Assembly (NCBI RefSeq): GCF_014207445.1
Contig: NZ_JACHEM010000012.1
Location: forward strand, 1 to 64,000
Direction of reading: 5' to 3'
DNA length: 64,000 nt
From: Streptomyces candidus
Lineage (GTDB): Bacteria > Actinomycetota > Actinomycetes > Streptomycetales > Streptomycetaceae
Below the pieces are notes generated by a model. It was not told where the DNA came from and searched no databases. It saw only the letters and a list, made by a program, of their open reading frames with translations. This document shows, one piece after another, positions 53,128 to 62,309 of this stretch. Within the stretch, counting starts at the first letter, position 1. Every line of letters starts with the position of its first letter. The position numbers were made by a program, and so were the translations under genes.

Positions 53128-53251
53128 GGGTTGTCCCCCGACTACGGAACCGACGGGCCGTGGTGACTCCCGCCTTCTCCCTCTGGACGCCCTGGTAGCT
53201 TGACGCGTTCCTTCCACCACTTGAATGCCGACCACACATGGGGAGTCCGGA

Positions 53252-53791
53252 GTGCACCAGCACGTACGTACCGCCGCGGGTGCGGCCGCCCTGGCGGCCG
53301 CCCTCCTGCTGACCGGATGCAGCAGCGACGGCGACAAGGGCAGGACCCCGCAGGACTCCGCGAGTCCTGCGGGGTCCGCCGACGCCGGCGCGACCACCAC
53401 CGCGCCGCCCGCCGGGGACGCGGGCGCCGGGGACGTCAACGGCTCCTGGATGGCGACCACGAACGGCAAGTCCGTCTTCCTGACCGTCCAGGACGACGCG
53501 GCCGGCATCCTGGGCGAGCACATGTGCACCGGCCGGGTGGTCCGCCGGGGTGCCGTCACGCTCGACCTCAAGTGCCCCAACGGCAACACCGACCGCGCCA
53601 GGGGCACGGTGACCACGGGCGCGGACGGCAAGTCGCTCACGGTGAAGTGGGAGGGCAGCGGCATCGAGGACAGGTTCACCAGGGGCCCGGCGGGCGGGCT
53701 GCCCTCCGGCATCCCGACGGACCTGCCCTCGGGAATCCCCACCGACCTGCCGTCCGGGCTGCCCTCGGCGCCCAAGCTGCCGGGCTCCTGA
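53252..53791 (+). CDS. Small lipoprotein of unknown function
   Basis: Encodes 179 residues. The signal peptide ends at lipobox LLTGC (Cys about 24). The mature protein has a Thr/Ala/Gly-rich linker, then a beta-rich domain (GSWMATTNGKSVFLTVQDD, LDLKCPNGNTD) of about 80 residues, and a C-terminal tail of repeated PSGIPTDL units. The GTG at 53252 has GGGGAG six bases upstream. No family known to me. Confidence 0.82.
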   Translation: MHQHVRTAAGAAALAAALLLTGCSSDGDKGRTPQDSASPAGSADAGATTTAPPAGDAGAGDVNGSWMATTNGKSVFLTVQDDAAGILGEHMCTGRVVRRGAVTLDLKCPNGNTDRARGTVTTGADGKSLTVKWEGSGIEDRFTRGPAGGLPSGIPTDLPSGIPTDLPSGLPSAPKLPGS

Positions 53792-53836
53792 CCCGCCGCC
53801 CCGCCACCCCTGTCAGGCGCCGTCGCGTGGTGGGGG

Positions 53837-56080
53837 TCAGGGCTTGGTGAGGGCCGCGTCCCCCGCGTCCCCCTTGGGGCGCGGCCGCTCGGCGTCCAGG
53901 GCGTCGGTGAGCTCGTCCAGCGCCTCCAGGAGGAGCCCGGCCCCCTTGCGTACGACCTTGTCGTCGCCGGTCGGCTCCCCGGCGGCCGCCCCCGTCTCGC
54001 CCGCGCGCCAGGCCTCCAGTGCTGCGCGGAAGGCGTCCCACCGGGGAGCACGGCGTTCACGCACCGCGCGGGCCGCGGCGTCGACGTCCGCGCGCAGCGC
54101 CTTCGCGAGGGTGGCGGCGGCCGGGACCGGATGGGTGTCGCGGGCCGGCAGGTGGGCCTCCATGAGCATGGCGACGCGGGCGACCTGGGCGAGCGCGTGC
54201 GGGGCGTCGGCGGCGGCCGCGCGGGACAGGCCCCGGTGCCGTACGGGCTCGTTGGCGGCCCGTTCCAGGGCGTCCTTCCAGGCCACCCGGGCCTCGCGGG
54301 TGGCCAGCAGCGCCTCGCGCACGGCGTCCGCGGGGGCGCCGGCGGGGTCCGCGTACCGCTGCAGGACGGCGGAGGCGTACCGCACGTCGGCGACCAGCCA
54401 GTCGGCGAGGCGGGTACGCAGCCGCGGCGTCTCCCAGGCCGGGTAGACCGCGTACGCCAGCATCGCCAGGAGTCCGCCCGCCAGGGTGAGCACGACGCGT
54501 TCGGGGACGGTCTGGGTCCACTGGAGGCCGCCCATGCCGAGCAGGAAGACGACGTACGCGGCGACGCAGACCTGGCTGACCGCGTACCCGGTGCGCAGCA
54601 GCAGGAACATCAGGAAGGCGCTGACGACGGCGAGCGCGGCCGACAACTCCGTTCCCGGGTGCGCGAGTTGCACCAGGCCGGTGGCGAGGGCGACGCCGAG
54701 GAGGGTGCCGCCGAAGCGGGCGACGGCACGCGAGTACGTCTGCGAGAAGTCGGGCCGCATGACCATCACGGCGGCCATCGGCACCCAGTAGCCGTGGCCG
54801 AGCGGCAGTGCCGTGCCGAGCACGTAACCGGTGGAGGCGACGGCGGCGACGCGCAGGGCGTGCCGCAGGACCGGGGAGTCGCGGCGCAGTTCGGCACGCA
54901 TCAGCCGCAGGGCGACCGGGATGAGTTCCAGCACGGTCGGGCGGTGCAGGTGGTCGTCGGGGTCCGCGCGGTGTTCGGGGTGGCGGGCCACCCGGCGGGC
55001 GGCGCGGACCGCGGCGTGGCGGGCGGTGACGTAGGCGGAACGGTCCTCGTCCTTGAGGTTGCGGCGGTCCTCGGTGCCCACCGCGTCGGTGGTGCCCGTG
55101 CCGCGGGCGGTCTCCACCACGTCGCGCAGCAGGGCGATCAGCCGGGACTCCGCGCGGCGGGCCGGTCCGGTGAGCACCGCGCCCTCCTTGGGGAGGGCGA
55201 GCACGGCCAGCGCGGCCGGGGACATCGTGACGGGCTCGCCGTGGCGTACGGCGCGGGCGGCGGCGTCGAGCGTGGTCCCCGCCGCGGCGAGCAGTTCGCG
55301 CACCCGGGCGCGCTCCTCGCCCTCCGCGGGGACCCCGAGGGCCGGGTCGGCGAGGGAGGCGAGGACCGGACGGATGCGTTCCGCGAGGCCCCGGGCGCCG
55401 TGCAGCTCGGCGGGACGGCGGCGGGCCTGGCGGGGGGTGATCGCTGCGGCGCTGCGGGCGGCCATCAGGGGCTCCGGGTCGAAGGGGGCGACGGGGTCGT
55501 GGCGCAGCCGGCGCGCGTAGTCGGCCTCGGCGGCGAGGGCGTCGGCGAGCGCGTCGCGCTGGGCGCCCCAGCGGCGCACCGGGAAGAGCACGATCAGGGC
55601 GGCCTGCACGATGCCGCCCACCATGATCATCCCGGCGTGGCCCGCGGCGGCGCTCACCGAGGTCGGGAGGGTGACGGTGACGAGCATGATCGCCACGTTG
55701 GAACTCGCGATCATGCCCGCGGTGGGGCCGATCGCCCACGCCATGCCCGCCAGGAAGGTCCACAGCGCCAGCAGCCCGACGAACAGGATCTGGTGAGACC
55801 CGGTCAGGTACCCGACGAACGTCGTCACGGCGAGGCTCGCGCCGGACGCGAGCGCGAGGACGGGGCGGGTGCGCCAACTGCGCTGGAAGGTGGCGAGCGC
55901 GGCCTGGAAGGCGCCGAAGGCGGAACTGGCGGCGACCGCGGGACCGAAGAAGTGCAGCGCGGCTCCGACGAGCAGGGCAAGGCCCACGGCGGCCCGGACG
56001 GCGACCAGGGGATCGAGCCGCTGCCGCTCGACGGTGAGTCCGGAGCGGGCGGTGTCCTTCAGGGCTTGGAGCCAGCTCAT
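53837..56080 (-). CDS. FUSC family inner-membrane protein
   Basis: Encodes 747 residues. Two blocks of about five to six membrane spans (about 30-175 and 410-540) are each followed by a cytosolic helical region, the double architecture of FUSC/YccS-type aromatic acid efflux proteins. Motifs: AVGLALLVGAALHFFGPAVA and LGTALPLGHGYWVPMAAVMVM, the latter with the family GxxxPxxAxMV pattern. Substrate unknown. The upstream region is a run of G tracts (plus strand). It converges with the lipoprotein gene. Confidence 0.88.
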   Translation of the reverse strand: MSWLQALKDTARSGLTVERQRLDPLVAVRAAVGLALLVGAALHFFGPAVAASSAFGAFQAALATFQRSWRTRPVLALASGASLAVTTFVGYLTGSHQILFVGLLALWTFLAGMAWAIGPTAGMIASSNVAIMLVTVTLPTSVSAAAGHAGMIMVGGIVQAALIVLFPVRRWGAQRDALADALAAEADYARRLRHDPVAPFDPEPLMAARSAAAITPRQARRRPAELHGARGLAERIRPVLASLADPALGVPAEGEERARVRELLAAAGTTLDAAARAVRHGEPVTMSPAALAVLALPKEGAVLTGPARRAESRLIALLRDVVETARGTGTTDAVGTEDRRNLKDEDRSAYVTARHAAVRAARRVARHPEHRADPDDHLHRPTVLELIPVALRLMRAELRRDSPVLRHALRVAAVASTGYVLGTALPLGHGYWVPMAAVMVMRPDFSQTYSRAVARFGGTLLGVALATGLVQLAHPGTELSAALAVVSAFLMFLLLRTGYAVSQVCVAAYVVFLLGMGGLQWTQTVPERVVLTLAGGLLAMLAYAVYPAWETPRLRTRLADWLVADVRYASAVLQRYADPAGAPADAVREALLATREARVAWKDALERAANEPVRHRGLSRAAAADAPHALAQVARVAMLMEAHLPARDTHPVPAAATLAKALRADVDAAARAVRERRAPRWDAFRAALEAWRAGETGAAAGEPTGDDKVVRKGAGLLLEALDELTDALDAERPRPKGDAGDAALTKP

Positions 56081-56093
56081 GGTCCGAGATTAG

Positions 56094-56157
56094 TGGGTGG
56101 GGGGCGGATGGGGCATAGGGGGCTTAAGGGGGGCGAAGGGGGGGTGAGGGCTGGGGT
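56094..56157 (+). other. G-tract cluster with G-quadruplex potential
   Basis: At least eight runs of three to seven G lie within 64 bases (GGGTGGGGGGCGG, GGGGCATAGGGGGC, AAGGGGGGCGAAGGGGGGG). This satisfies the simple G3+N1-7 quadruplex rule. It lies between the DUF2786 stop and the FUSC start; the G-rich strand is the template strand for FUSC. Confidence 0.6.
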
Positions 56158-56273
56158 GCGGAAGCGGGGCCGGTGCGGGGGCTGGGTGGAGGGAGCGGGA
56201 GAGGCGCGCGGGGTGCGGGCAGTGGGTGGGTGCGGGCGCGTAACCGGTGCCGGCCCCGCGCACCGTACGCCGC

Positions 56274-57527
56274 TCAGCGGGTCAGACGGTCGCGCTGCTC
56301 CCGAGTCCCGTGCACCGACGCCCGGTCCGCCGCCGCCGTGCCGTGCTCCCAGCCGGCCAGGTCGTTCACGCCACGCACGCGCGTGGACGTGGTGCGCGGG
56401 AACATCTGCTCCGCGCGGTCCGTGACCGCCACGTCCCGCGCCGCGAGGACCGGCAGCAGCGAGCCCGCCGACTCCTCCACCACGTGCTCGGTGGCCTGTG
56501 CCAGGCGCGTGCCCAGCCGGCTCGCGTACGCCGTCAGGAAGGACTGGCGGAACGACTTGGTGCGCTTGCGGCCCCCGGCCCGCTGGGCGGCCTCCGCGCG
56601 CGTCATCGCGGCCGTCCCCTGCACCAGCAACGAGGTGTACAGCAGCTCGACGGCCTCCAAGTCGGCCTCGAAACCGACGACCGTCGAGAAACCGCACTCG
56701 CTGTTCCACACGGCCCGGCAGCGGTTCGCGGTGGCGACGGCGTCCAGCAGGATCGCCTTCGCCGTCTCGTACGGGGCGTCCACGCCGATCCGGCACGCAC
56801 CCGGCCCGCCCGCGGCCCCGTTCCCCTCGGCGGCGAGGACCGCCTCGTCGATGCTGTGCCGCGCCATCAGCTCCTGCGCCTTCCCGGTGAGCGCCTCGGC
56901 CTCCTCCGGGTACTCGGTGGCCTCCGCCTTGGCGAGCAGGGCGCGGATACGGGTGAGCATGCGCGGTTCGCCGGGGGCCGGCCGGGCCTCCCGTACGAGA
57001 GCCGGGGCGCCGCCCGGCGCGGGCCCGACCGGCTCGATGGAGGGCAGCCGCAGCAGCAGCCGCAGCAGCTCCAGCACCGCGGTGGCCAGCGCGAACCGGT
57101 CGGTCCTCTCCCGGCGGGCGAGAGCCTCGGCGTACTTCTCGTCGCTCTTCCACCACACCTGCCCGCCCACGCCCAGCTCGGTCAGCTGGGCCTGCCAGCG
57201 CGGCGGTACGCACGCGCGCCCGTACCGCCGGTGCTCGGCGGCCACCAGGTCGGCGAGGAGCCGTACGTGGACCTCCTTGAGGTCGCGGGCGACGAGCCGG
57301 GCGACATCGGCGGGCTGCCAGCCGCGGTCCCAGGCGCGGCGGACGAACTCCTCCCCGCGGCGCAGCACTTCGCGCCCCGCGTCCGGCCAGGGGGCGGCGG
57401 CCAGCAGCGAGGCGCCCAGGTCGAGGTCCTCGTCGCCGGTGCCGTACAGCGCGGAGAACGCCCGGTCGGCGCCGGGAAACGCCTGGTCGGTGGCCTGGTC
57501 CGGGCCCGGCGTAGTGCGGTCGGTCAA
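56274..57527 (-). CDS. DUF2786 domain protein
   Basis: Encodes 417 residues. The DUF2786 signature occurs at about 190-230 (MLTRIRALLAKAEATEYPEEAEALTGKA in part, then QELMARHSIDEA). The C-terminal half resembles a SprT-like/phage-associated domain (FLTAYASRLGTRLAQAT), but no metal motif is visible. From memory, related proteins occur in phages and plasmids as well as Streptomyces chromosomes. Function unknown. The ATG at 57527 (TDRTTPGPDQ) is plausible; it is divergent from the polymerase gene. Confidence 0.83.
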   Translation of the reverse strand: MTDRTTPGPDQATDQAFPGADRAFSALYGTGDEDLDLGASLLAAAPWPDAGREVLRRGEEFVRRAWDRGWQPADVARLVARDLKEVHVRLLADLVAAEHRRYGRACVPPRWQAQLTELGVGGQVWWKSDEKYAEALARRERTDRFALATAVLELLRLLLRLPSIEPVGPAPGGAPALVREARPAPGEPRMLTRIRALLAKAEATEYPEEAEALTGKAQELMARHSIDEAVLAAEGNGAAGGPGACRIGVDAPYETAKAILLDAVATANRCRAVWNSECGFSTVVGFEADLEAVELLYTSLLVQGTAAMTRAEAAQRAGGRKRTKSFRQSFLTAYASRLGTRLAQATEHVVEESAGSLLPVLAARDVAVTDRAEQMFPRTTSTRVRGVNDLAGWEHGTAAADRASVHGTREQRDRLTR

Positions 57528-57667
57528 CGTCGTGTCTCCTCGGTCGGGCTCACCCTCCTGGTATACCTCGCCCGGCCCCGGGCGCTGCCCCGAGGGCCAC
57601 GGGGCGGGACCGCCGCCACGGCCCGCGCTCCGGCCCGTTGTCAGTGGTGGCTGTCACACTCGCAAAC

Positions 57668-59362
57668 ATGAGCGACCGTTGGGCCATCGCCGAGGAGCCG
57701 GGCGGCGGGGCGCTGCTCGTTCCCCTCCGGCGGGACGGCCGACCCGCCGGTGAGGTGCGCCGCGAGCCCGACCTCGTCGAAGCCGTCCGCTCCCGCCCCG
57801 AGGTCGGCCGCTGGGTCTGGCGCTCGACCGCCGAGGTCTACCCCCGCCTCCTCGCCGCCGGAGTCCGCGTCGAGCGGTGCTACGACGTCGAGGACGCCGA
57901 ACTCCTCCTTCTGGGGCACGCCGGCCGCTGGGGCGAGCCCCGCTCGGCGGCGGCCGCCCACGCCCGGCTGCACCACCTCCCCGTACCGCCCGATCCCCCG
58001 CAGCGCGCCGCCGAGCCCGGCTCGCAGTCCTCCCTGTTCGAGCCGCAGCCGGTGCACGTCCCCTTCGCCTCCCTGCTGGAGGTGTACGAGGACCAGGTCC
58101 GGCGGCACGACGAGGCGAAACACCCCGGCCGGATGCGGCTGCTGACCGCCGCCGAGTCCGCCGGGATGCTCGTCGCCGCCGAGATGAACCGGGCCGGGCT
58201 GCCCTGGCGGGCCGACGTCCACCGGGCGGTGCTGGACGAGCTGCTCGGCGAGCGGTACGCGGGCGGCGGCGACCCGCGCAGGATGGCGGAGCTCGCCGAC
58301 CAGGTGTCCCAGGCGTTCGGACGGCGGGTGCGTCCGGAGCTGCCGGCCGACGTGATCAGGGCGTTCGCGCAGGCCGGGATCAAGGTCAGGTCGACCCGCC
58401 GCTGGGAGCTGGAGGAGCTCGACCATCCCGCCGTCGCACCGCTGATCGCGTACAAGAAGCTGTACCGGATCCAGACCGCGCACGGCTGGGGCTGGCTCCA
58501 GGACTGGGTGCGCGACGGCCGCTTCCGGCCCGAGTACCTGCCCGGCGGGACGGTCACCGGCCGGTGGGTGACCAACGGCGGGGGCGCGCTCCAGATCCCC
58601 AAGGTGATCCGGCGGGCGGTGGTCGCGGACGAGGGGTGGCGGCTGGTGGTGGCCGACGCCGACCAGATGGAACCGCGGGTCCTGGCCGCGATCTCCCGCG
58701 ACCCCGGCCTGATGGACGTTGCCGGGCAGCCGGGCGACCTCTACAAGGCGGTCTCCGACCGCGCCTTCTCCGGCGACCGCGAGGCGGCCAAACTCGCCGT
58801 GCTGGGCGCGGTGTACGGCCAGACGTCGGGCGACGGCCTGAAGAACCTGGCCGCCATGCGGCGAAGATTCCCGCGCGCCGTCCAGTACGTGGACGACGCG
58901 GCCCGCGAGGGCGAGGAGGGCCGCCTCGTACGGACCTGGCTCGGCCGCACGTGCCCGCCCGCGCCCGGCTCCGGGGACGACGACGAGGCGGGCATCCCGC
59001 AGGAGCGGGGCGCCGGTCCCACCCCGGGGGAGGACGAGTTCACCCCGGGGTACGCCTCGCGCAACGCCCGGGCCCGCGGCCGCTTCACCCGTAACTTCGT
59101 GGTGCAGGGCAGCGCCGCCGACTGGGCCCTGCTGATGCTGGCGGCCCTGCGGCAGTCCCTCCACACCTCGGGGATGAAGGCCGAACTGGTCTTCCTCCAG
59201 CACGACGAAGTGATCGTGCACTGCCCCGAGGACGAGACGGACGCCGTCGCCCGTGCGATCCGCGCGGCCGGCGAGCTGGCCGGGCGCATCGCCTTCGGCC
59301 GGATTCCGGTGCGCTTCCCGTTCACGGTGGCGGTGGTGGAGTGCTATGCCGACGCCAAGTAG
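57668..59362 (+). CDS. PolA-like DNA polymerase with degenerate exonuclease region
   Basis: Encodes 564 residues, far shorter than PolA (about 900). No 5'-nuclease domain is present, and the N-terminal 3'-5' exonuclease region (about 1-150) lacks recognisable DxE motifs. The polymerase core has motif A VVADADQMEPRVLAAIS, the O-helix AAKLAVLGAVYGQTSG and motif C LQHDEVIVHC. A disordered acidic insert (SGDDDEAGIPQERG) lies before the thumb/finger part. Streptomyces carries such a second Pol I-like enzyme; repair or gap filling is likely. The ATG at 57668 lacks a strong ribosome site. Confidence 0.9.
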   Translation: MSDRWAIAEEPGGGALLVPLRRDGRPAGEVRREPDLVEAVRSRPEVGRWVWRSTAEVYPRLLAAGVRVERCYDVEDAELLLLGHAGRWGEPRSAAAAHARLHHLPVPPDPPQRAAEPGSQSSLFEPQPVHVPFASLLEVYEDQVRRHDEAKHPGRMRLLTAAESAGMLVAAEMNRAGLPWRADVHRAVLDELLGERYAGGGDPRRMAELADQVSQAFGRRVRPELPADVIRAFAQAGIKVRSTRRWELEELDHPAVAPLIAYKKLYRIQTAHGWGWLQDWVRDGRFRPEYLPGGTVTGRWVTNGGGALQIPKVIRRAVVADEGWRLVVADADQMEPRVLAAISRDPGLMDVAGQPGDLYKAVSDRAFSGDREAAKLAVLGAVYGQTSGDGLKNLAAMRRRFPRAVQYVDDAAREGEEGRLVRTWLGRTCPPAPGSGDDDEAGIPQERGAGPTPGEDEFTPGYASRNARARGRFTRNFVVQGSAADWALLMLAALRQSLHTSGMKAELVFLQHDEVIVHCPEDETDAVARAIRAAGELAGRIAFGRIPVRFPFTVAVVECYADAK

Positions 59363-59505
59363 GCGGAACGCACGGCCGCCCCCCGGCTACCCCGCCCAGG
59401 CGCCCGGGCGAACCCGGCCCGCCCCTGCTCACCCCTCGTGGGCGAGCCTTTCCCCGAGACATGTCGCACCCGCATTCCCAGGCACCCCGTGGGTACCCGG
59501 GACGC

Positions 59506-59910
59506 ATGTACACACATGGCATCGAAAGCGTCCGACTCGCCGGAACGGAGCTCGCCGCCAACCGTGACCTGATGGTGGGCATCGCCCCCTTCCTCGTCGG
59601 GCTGGCCGTCGTGGCGATCCTCATCGGCGCGGTGTGGCTCGGCATCCGGGTCAAGAAGCGCGAACCCGCCGCGCCTCGCCCGGAGGAGCAGCCGCGCGCC
59701 CCGCAGCGGGACCACCCGCCGGGCGAGATGCAGGAGGTCCGGGAGCCGAACGAGGTGCCGCAGGACGGTGTACGCCGCACCCCGCACCAGCTGGGCGGGA
59801 ACGGCGGGCACGGCAACGCGGGCACCCGCCCGGCGGCCGAGGGCACCGAACCGCCCAAGTGGGGCGACAAGTCCGGCGGGGCGTTCGGCAGCGGCGGCAC
59901 GGGCGGCTGA
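59506..59910 (+). CDS. DUF6479 family small membrane protein
   Basis: Encodes 134 residues with one span (about 22-45; LMVGIAPFLVGLAVVAILIG) and the family opening LAANRDLMVGIAPF. The cytosolic tail is Pro/Glu/Arg-rich with the repeated DUF6479 segments PNEVPQDG and RRTPHQLGG, ending GAFGSGGTGG. The start is uncertain; an ATG at 59461 is also open. The gene precedes dps by 218 bases. Function unknown. Confidence 0.78.
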   Translation: MYTHGIESVRLAGTELAANRDLMVGIAPFLVGLAVVAILIGAVWLGIRVKKREPAAPRPEEQPRAPQRDHPPGEMQEVREPNEVPQDGVRRTPHQLGGNGGHGNAGTRPAAEGTEPPKWGDKSGGAFGSGGTGG

Positions 59911-59962
59911 GTCGCCCTCGACGGAGGGAGTCCGTCCACCGCGGAGGGGCGCCCGTCCGGCG

Positions 59963-60027
59963 CGGTCACCGCGGGCGCGCCCCACGGACGGACGTCCGTC
60001 CACCGCCGGTCACCGCGGGCGCGCCCC
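59963..60027 (+). repeat. Tandem direct repeat with a central palindrome upstream of dps
   Basis: The 20-mer CGGTCACCGCGGGCGCGCCC (plus one more C) occurs at 59963-59983 and again at 60007-60027, 44 bases apart. Between them GGACGGACGTCCGTCC (59986-60001) is a perfect 16-bp palindrome. The spacing is close to four helical turns. It lies 100-165 bases before dps. Confidence 0.6.
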
Positions 60028-60128
60028 CTGACCCGTACACCTCAGAACACGTGCACCACACGAAACACCGGAACCACCACAACACGCACCACCAGAACCA
60101 CCAGATCCACAGGGAGGATCCCTTCACC

Positions 60129-60653
60129 ATGACCACCTCCACCTCCACCTCCACCCCCACCCCCACCCCCGTCCACACCTCCGCCCCCACCATCGAGGGC
60201 ACCCTCCCCGAGGCATCCCGTCGCACGGTCGGCGACGCCCTCCAGGGCGCCCTGGTCGACCTGATAGACCTGTCACTGCTGGCCAAGCAGGCCCACTGGA
60301 CGGTCGTCGGCCCGCGCTTCCGCTCGGTGCACCTCCAGCTGGACGAGATGGTCGACACCGCCCGCACCTACGCGGACACCGTCGCCGAGCGGGCCTCCGC
60401 GATCGGCGTCGCGCCGGACGGACGGGCGACGACCGTGGGCAAGCTGACCCAGCTGCCGCAGCCGCCGAGCGGCTGGCTCGCCGACGGCGACGTGGTGGCG
60501 CTGCTGGTCGAGGCGCTGGGCGGCGTGATCCTGCGGATGCGCGAGCGCATCGACGCGACGGACGCGCCGGACCCCGTGTCGCAGGACCTCCTCATCGCGC
60601 TGACCGCCGAGCTGGAGAAGCAGCGCTGGATGTTCCAGGCCGAGAACCACTGA
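60129..60653 (+). CDS. dps: Dps family ferritin-like DNA-protection protein
   Basis: Dodecameric iron-storing protein that detoxifies iron and peroxide. Encodes 174 residues; the ferroxidase residues lie in KQAHWTVVGPRFRSVHLQLDEMVD. The first 25 residues are a Thr/Ser/Pro tail that may bind DNA or project from the shell. AGGGAGGA lies nine bases before the ATG. The 5' leader is A/C-rich (CACCAGAACCACC). Upstream direct repeats may be regulatory. Confidence 0.93.
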   Translation: MTTSTSTSTPTPTPVHTSAPTIEGTLPEASRRTVGDALQGALVDLIDLSLLAKQAHWTVVGPRFRSVHLQLDEMVDTARTYADTVAERASAIGVAPDGRATTVGKLTQLPQPPSGWLADGDVVALLVEALGGVILRMRERIDATDAPDPVSQDLLIALTAELEKQRWMFQAENH

Positions 60654-60789
60654 GGCCGAACGAGGCGGGACGGACGTCCGGTTCCCGGGCTCCCGTCCCG
60701 CCACGGGCCCCGCCCCGCCCGCCCCGGCTGGAGATGCGTGGTCCGCGGCCCTGTGCGTACCTGGGAGGGACCGAAAAGGAGCCCTCCCC

Positions 60790-61452
60790 ATGCCCCACCA
60801 GCCGACCGGGGACTCGTCGTCGGTGTCACCACCCCAGACGTCCCCGTCGCCGCGACAGCTGCGCACACCCGCTCACACCACCGGTGAGTCCGGGCTGGTC
60901 GTCCCCTACGGGGCGACGGGCCCGCTCCCGGTCCTCGCCGTGTACGAGGACTTCCGCTGCCCGTACTGCGCGGCGGTGGAGACCTCCGCCGGGGCGGCGA
61001 TCCGGCGCTTCGCCGACGAGGGCAGGCTGCGTGTGGAGTACCACTTCGCGGCCTTCCTCGACGGCATGCTCGGCGGCCGGGGCTCGGCACTGGCGCTCGG
61101 CGCGGCAGGTGCCGCCGTGAATGAGAGCCAGCGGGACTTCAAGACCCTGCACGACGCGCTGTACGCCCAGCAGCCCGACGAGAGCGTCGACTCCTACGGC
61201 AGCCCCTCGGTGCTGCTGCGCGTCGCCGAGTCCGTCGGCCTCCTCGCACCGGCTTTCCGCGAGGCGGTCGCCACCGGGACGTACACACCGTGGGCAGTGG
61301 CGGTCGGGGACGCCTTCGGGCGCAGCGGCGTGCGCGGCACCCCCACTCTTCGCCTCGGCGAGGTGACGATCCGCGGGCTCGACCGGGTCGGCCGCGCGCT
61401 GCCCGCGCCGGAGGTCGCCGAGCAGATCGAAACGGCGCTCGCGGCACGCTGA
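60790..61452 (+). CDS. DsbA-family thioredoxin-fold protein
   Basis: Encodes 220 residues with the redox motif CPYC in YEDFRCPYCAAVE (about 50-62) and cis-Pro segment GVRGTPTLRLG. No signal peptide or membrane segment, so it should act in the cytoplasm, unlike membrane-anchored actinobacterial DsbA proteins. A role in thiol redox or in delivering oxidants is plausible. The ATG at 60790 has AGGAG upstream. Confidence 0.9.
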   Translation: MPHQPTGDSSSVSPPQTSPSPRQLRTPAHTTGESGLVVPYGATGPLPVLAVYEDFRCPYCAAVETSAGAAIRRFADEGRLRVEYHFAAFLDGMLGGRGSALALGAAGAAVNESQRDFKTLHDALYAQQPDESVDSYGSPSVLLRVAESVGLLAPAFREAVATGTYTPWAVAVGDAFGRSGVRGTPTLRLGEVTIRGLDRVGRALPAPEVAEQIETALAAR

Positions 61453-61531
61453 GCCCGCACCCGTACCCGGGCGGGGAACCCGCTCCCGACGAGCTGTTCC
61501 CCATCGCGCACCCCCCTGTCAGGCTGGGGAC

Positions 61532-62155
61532 ATGGCAGCAACCGCAGGTCACGGCGCGTCGGGCGCAGGGGTGTTCTTCCGTCGGCTGAGCAGGTGGCAG
61601 GCCGACCAACAGCGCGACTCCCTCGCGGACCTGCACGTAGCGGCATACCGGGCGAGCCCCGCTCCTCCGCCCGACGACTCGTGCGCCGAGAACCGCCCGC
61701 CCTCCCCGGTCCCCCGGTTCCACGACCGGAACCCCTTCCTCGCCCGTTTCGCGGAGGACGTCCAGCGCCCCGGCTTCGACCTGCTGGTCGCCACCACCGG
61801 CCCCCGCCTGGTCGGCTGCGTCTACGGGTACCTCCCCGACCGGCAGGGCTCCTGGTGGTACGGACGTCACGACATCCCCGCCCCGGATCTGGGCCAACTC
61901 GCCGATTCGGGGCGGGTGTTCAACATCGCGGAGCTGATGGTCGACCCCGAGCACCGCCGCCGGGGCATCGCCCGGCAACTCCAGGAACGCCTCCTGGTCC
62001 GGGTCGACGCGGAACTCGTCACCACCGTCATCGAAACGTCCAACTCGGCGGCCAAGGCGGCGTACGAGTCCTGGCTGTGGAGCCGAACCGACCGCCTCCC
62101 CGCCGCGAACGGCCGCCCCGAACTCGAAGTCTGGACCCAACGCCCCCCGGCCTAG
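61532..62155 (+). CDS. GNAT family N-acetyltransferase
   Basis: Encodes 207 residues. The acetyl-CoA loop is VDPEHRRRGIARQLQERLL (about 135-153). The acceptor substrate is unknown; the upstream part has RLVGCVYGYLPD and the middle is Gly/Trp-rich (QGSWWYGRHD). No neighbour suggests its role. Confidence 0.9.
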   Translation: MAATAGHGASGAGVFFRRLSRWQADQQRDSLADLHVAAYRASPAPPPDDSCAENRPPSPVPRFHDRNPFLARFAEDVQRPGFDLLVATTGPRLVGCVYGYLPDRQGSWWYGRHDIPAPDLGQLADSGRVFNIAELMVDPEHRRRGIARQLQERLLVRVDAELVTTVIETSNSAAKAAYESWLWSRTDRLPAANGRPELEVWTQRPPA

Positions 62156-62309
62156 CCCCGGTCGGCACCGAGGAGCTGCCCCGCCGCCCCTCCCCCGCGA
62201 CCCGCACGCCACCGACCGCCCGGCACCGCACCACGCGCGCCGACTGCCCCACGGGCCTCGCCACGCCCCGCCGTTGACACCCCCTGCCGGCCCCGCTTCA
62301 CTCCCCCTC

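Noticed and set aside
53837..57213. Long frames opposite FUSC and DUF2786
   Set aside because: Arg/Pro/Gly-rich antisense products without motifs or ribosome sites.
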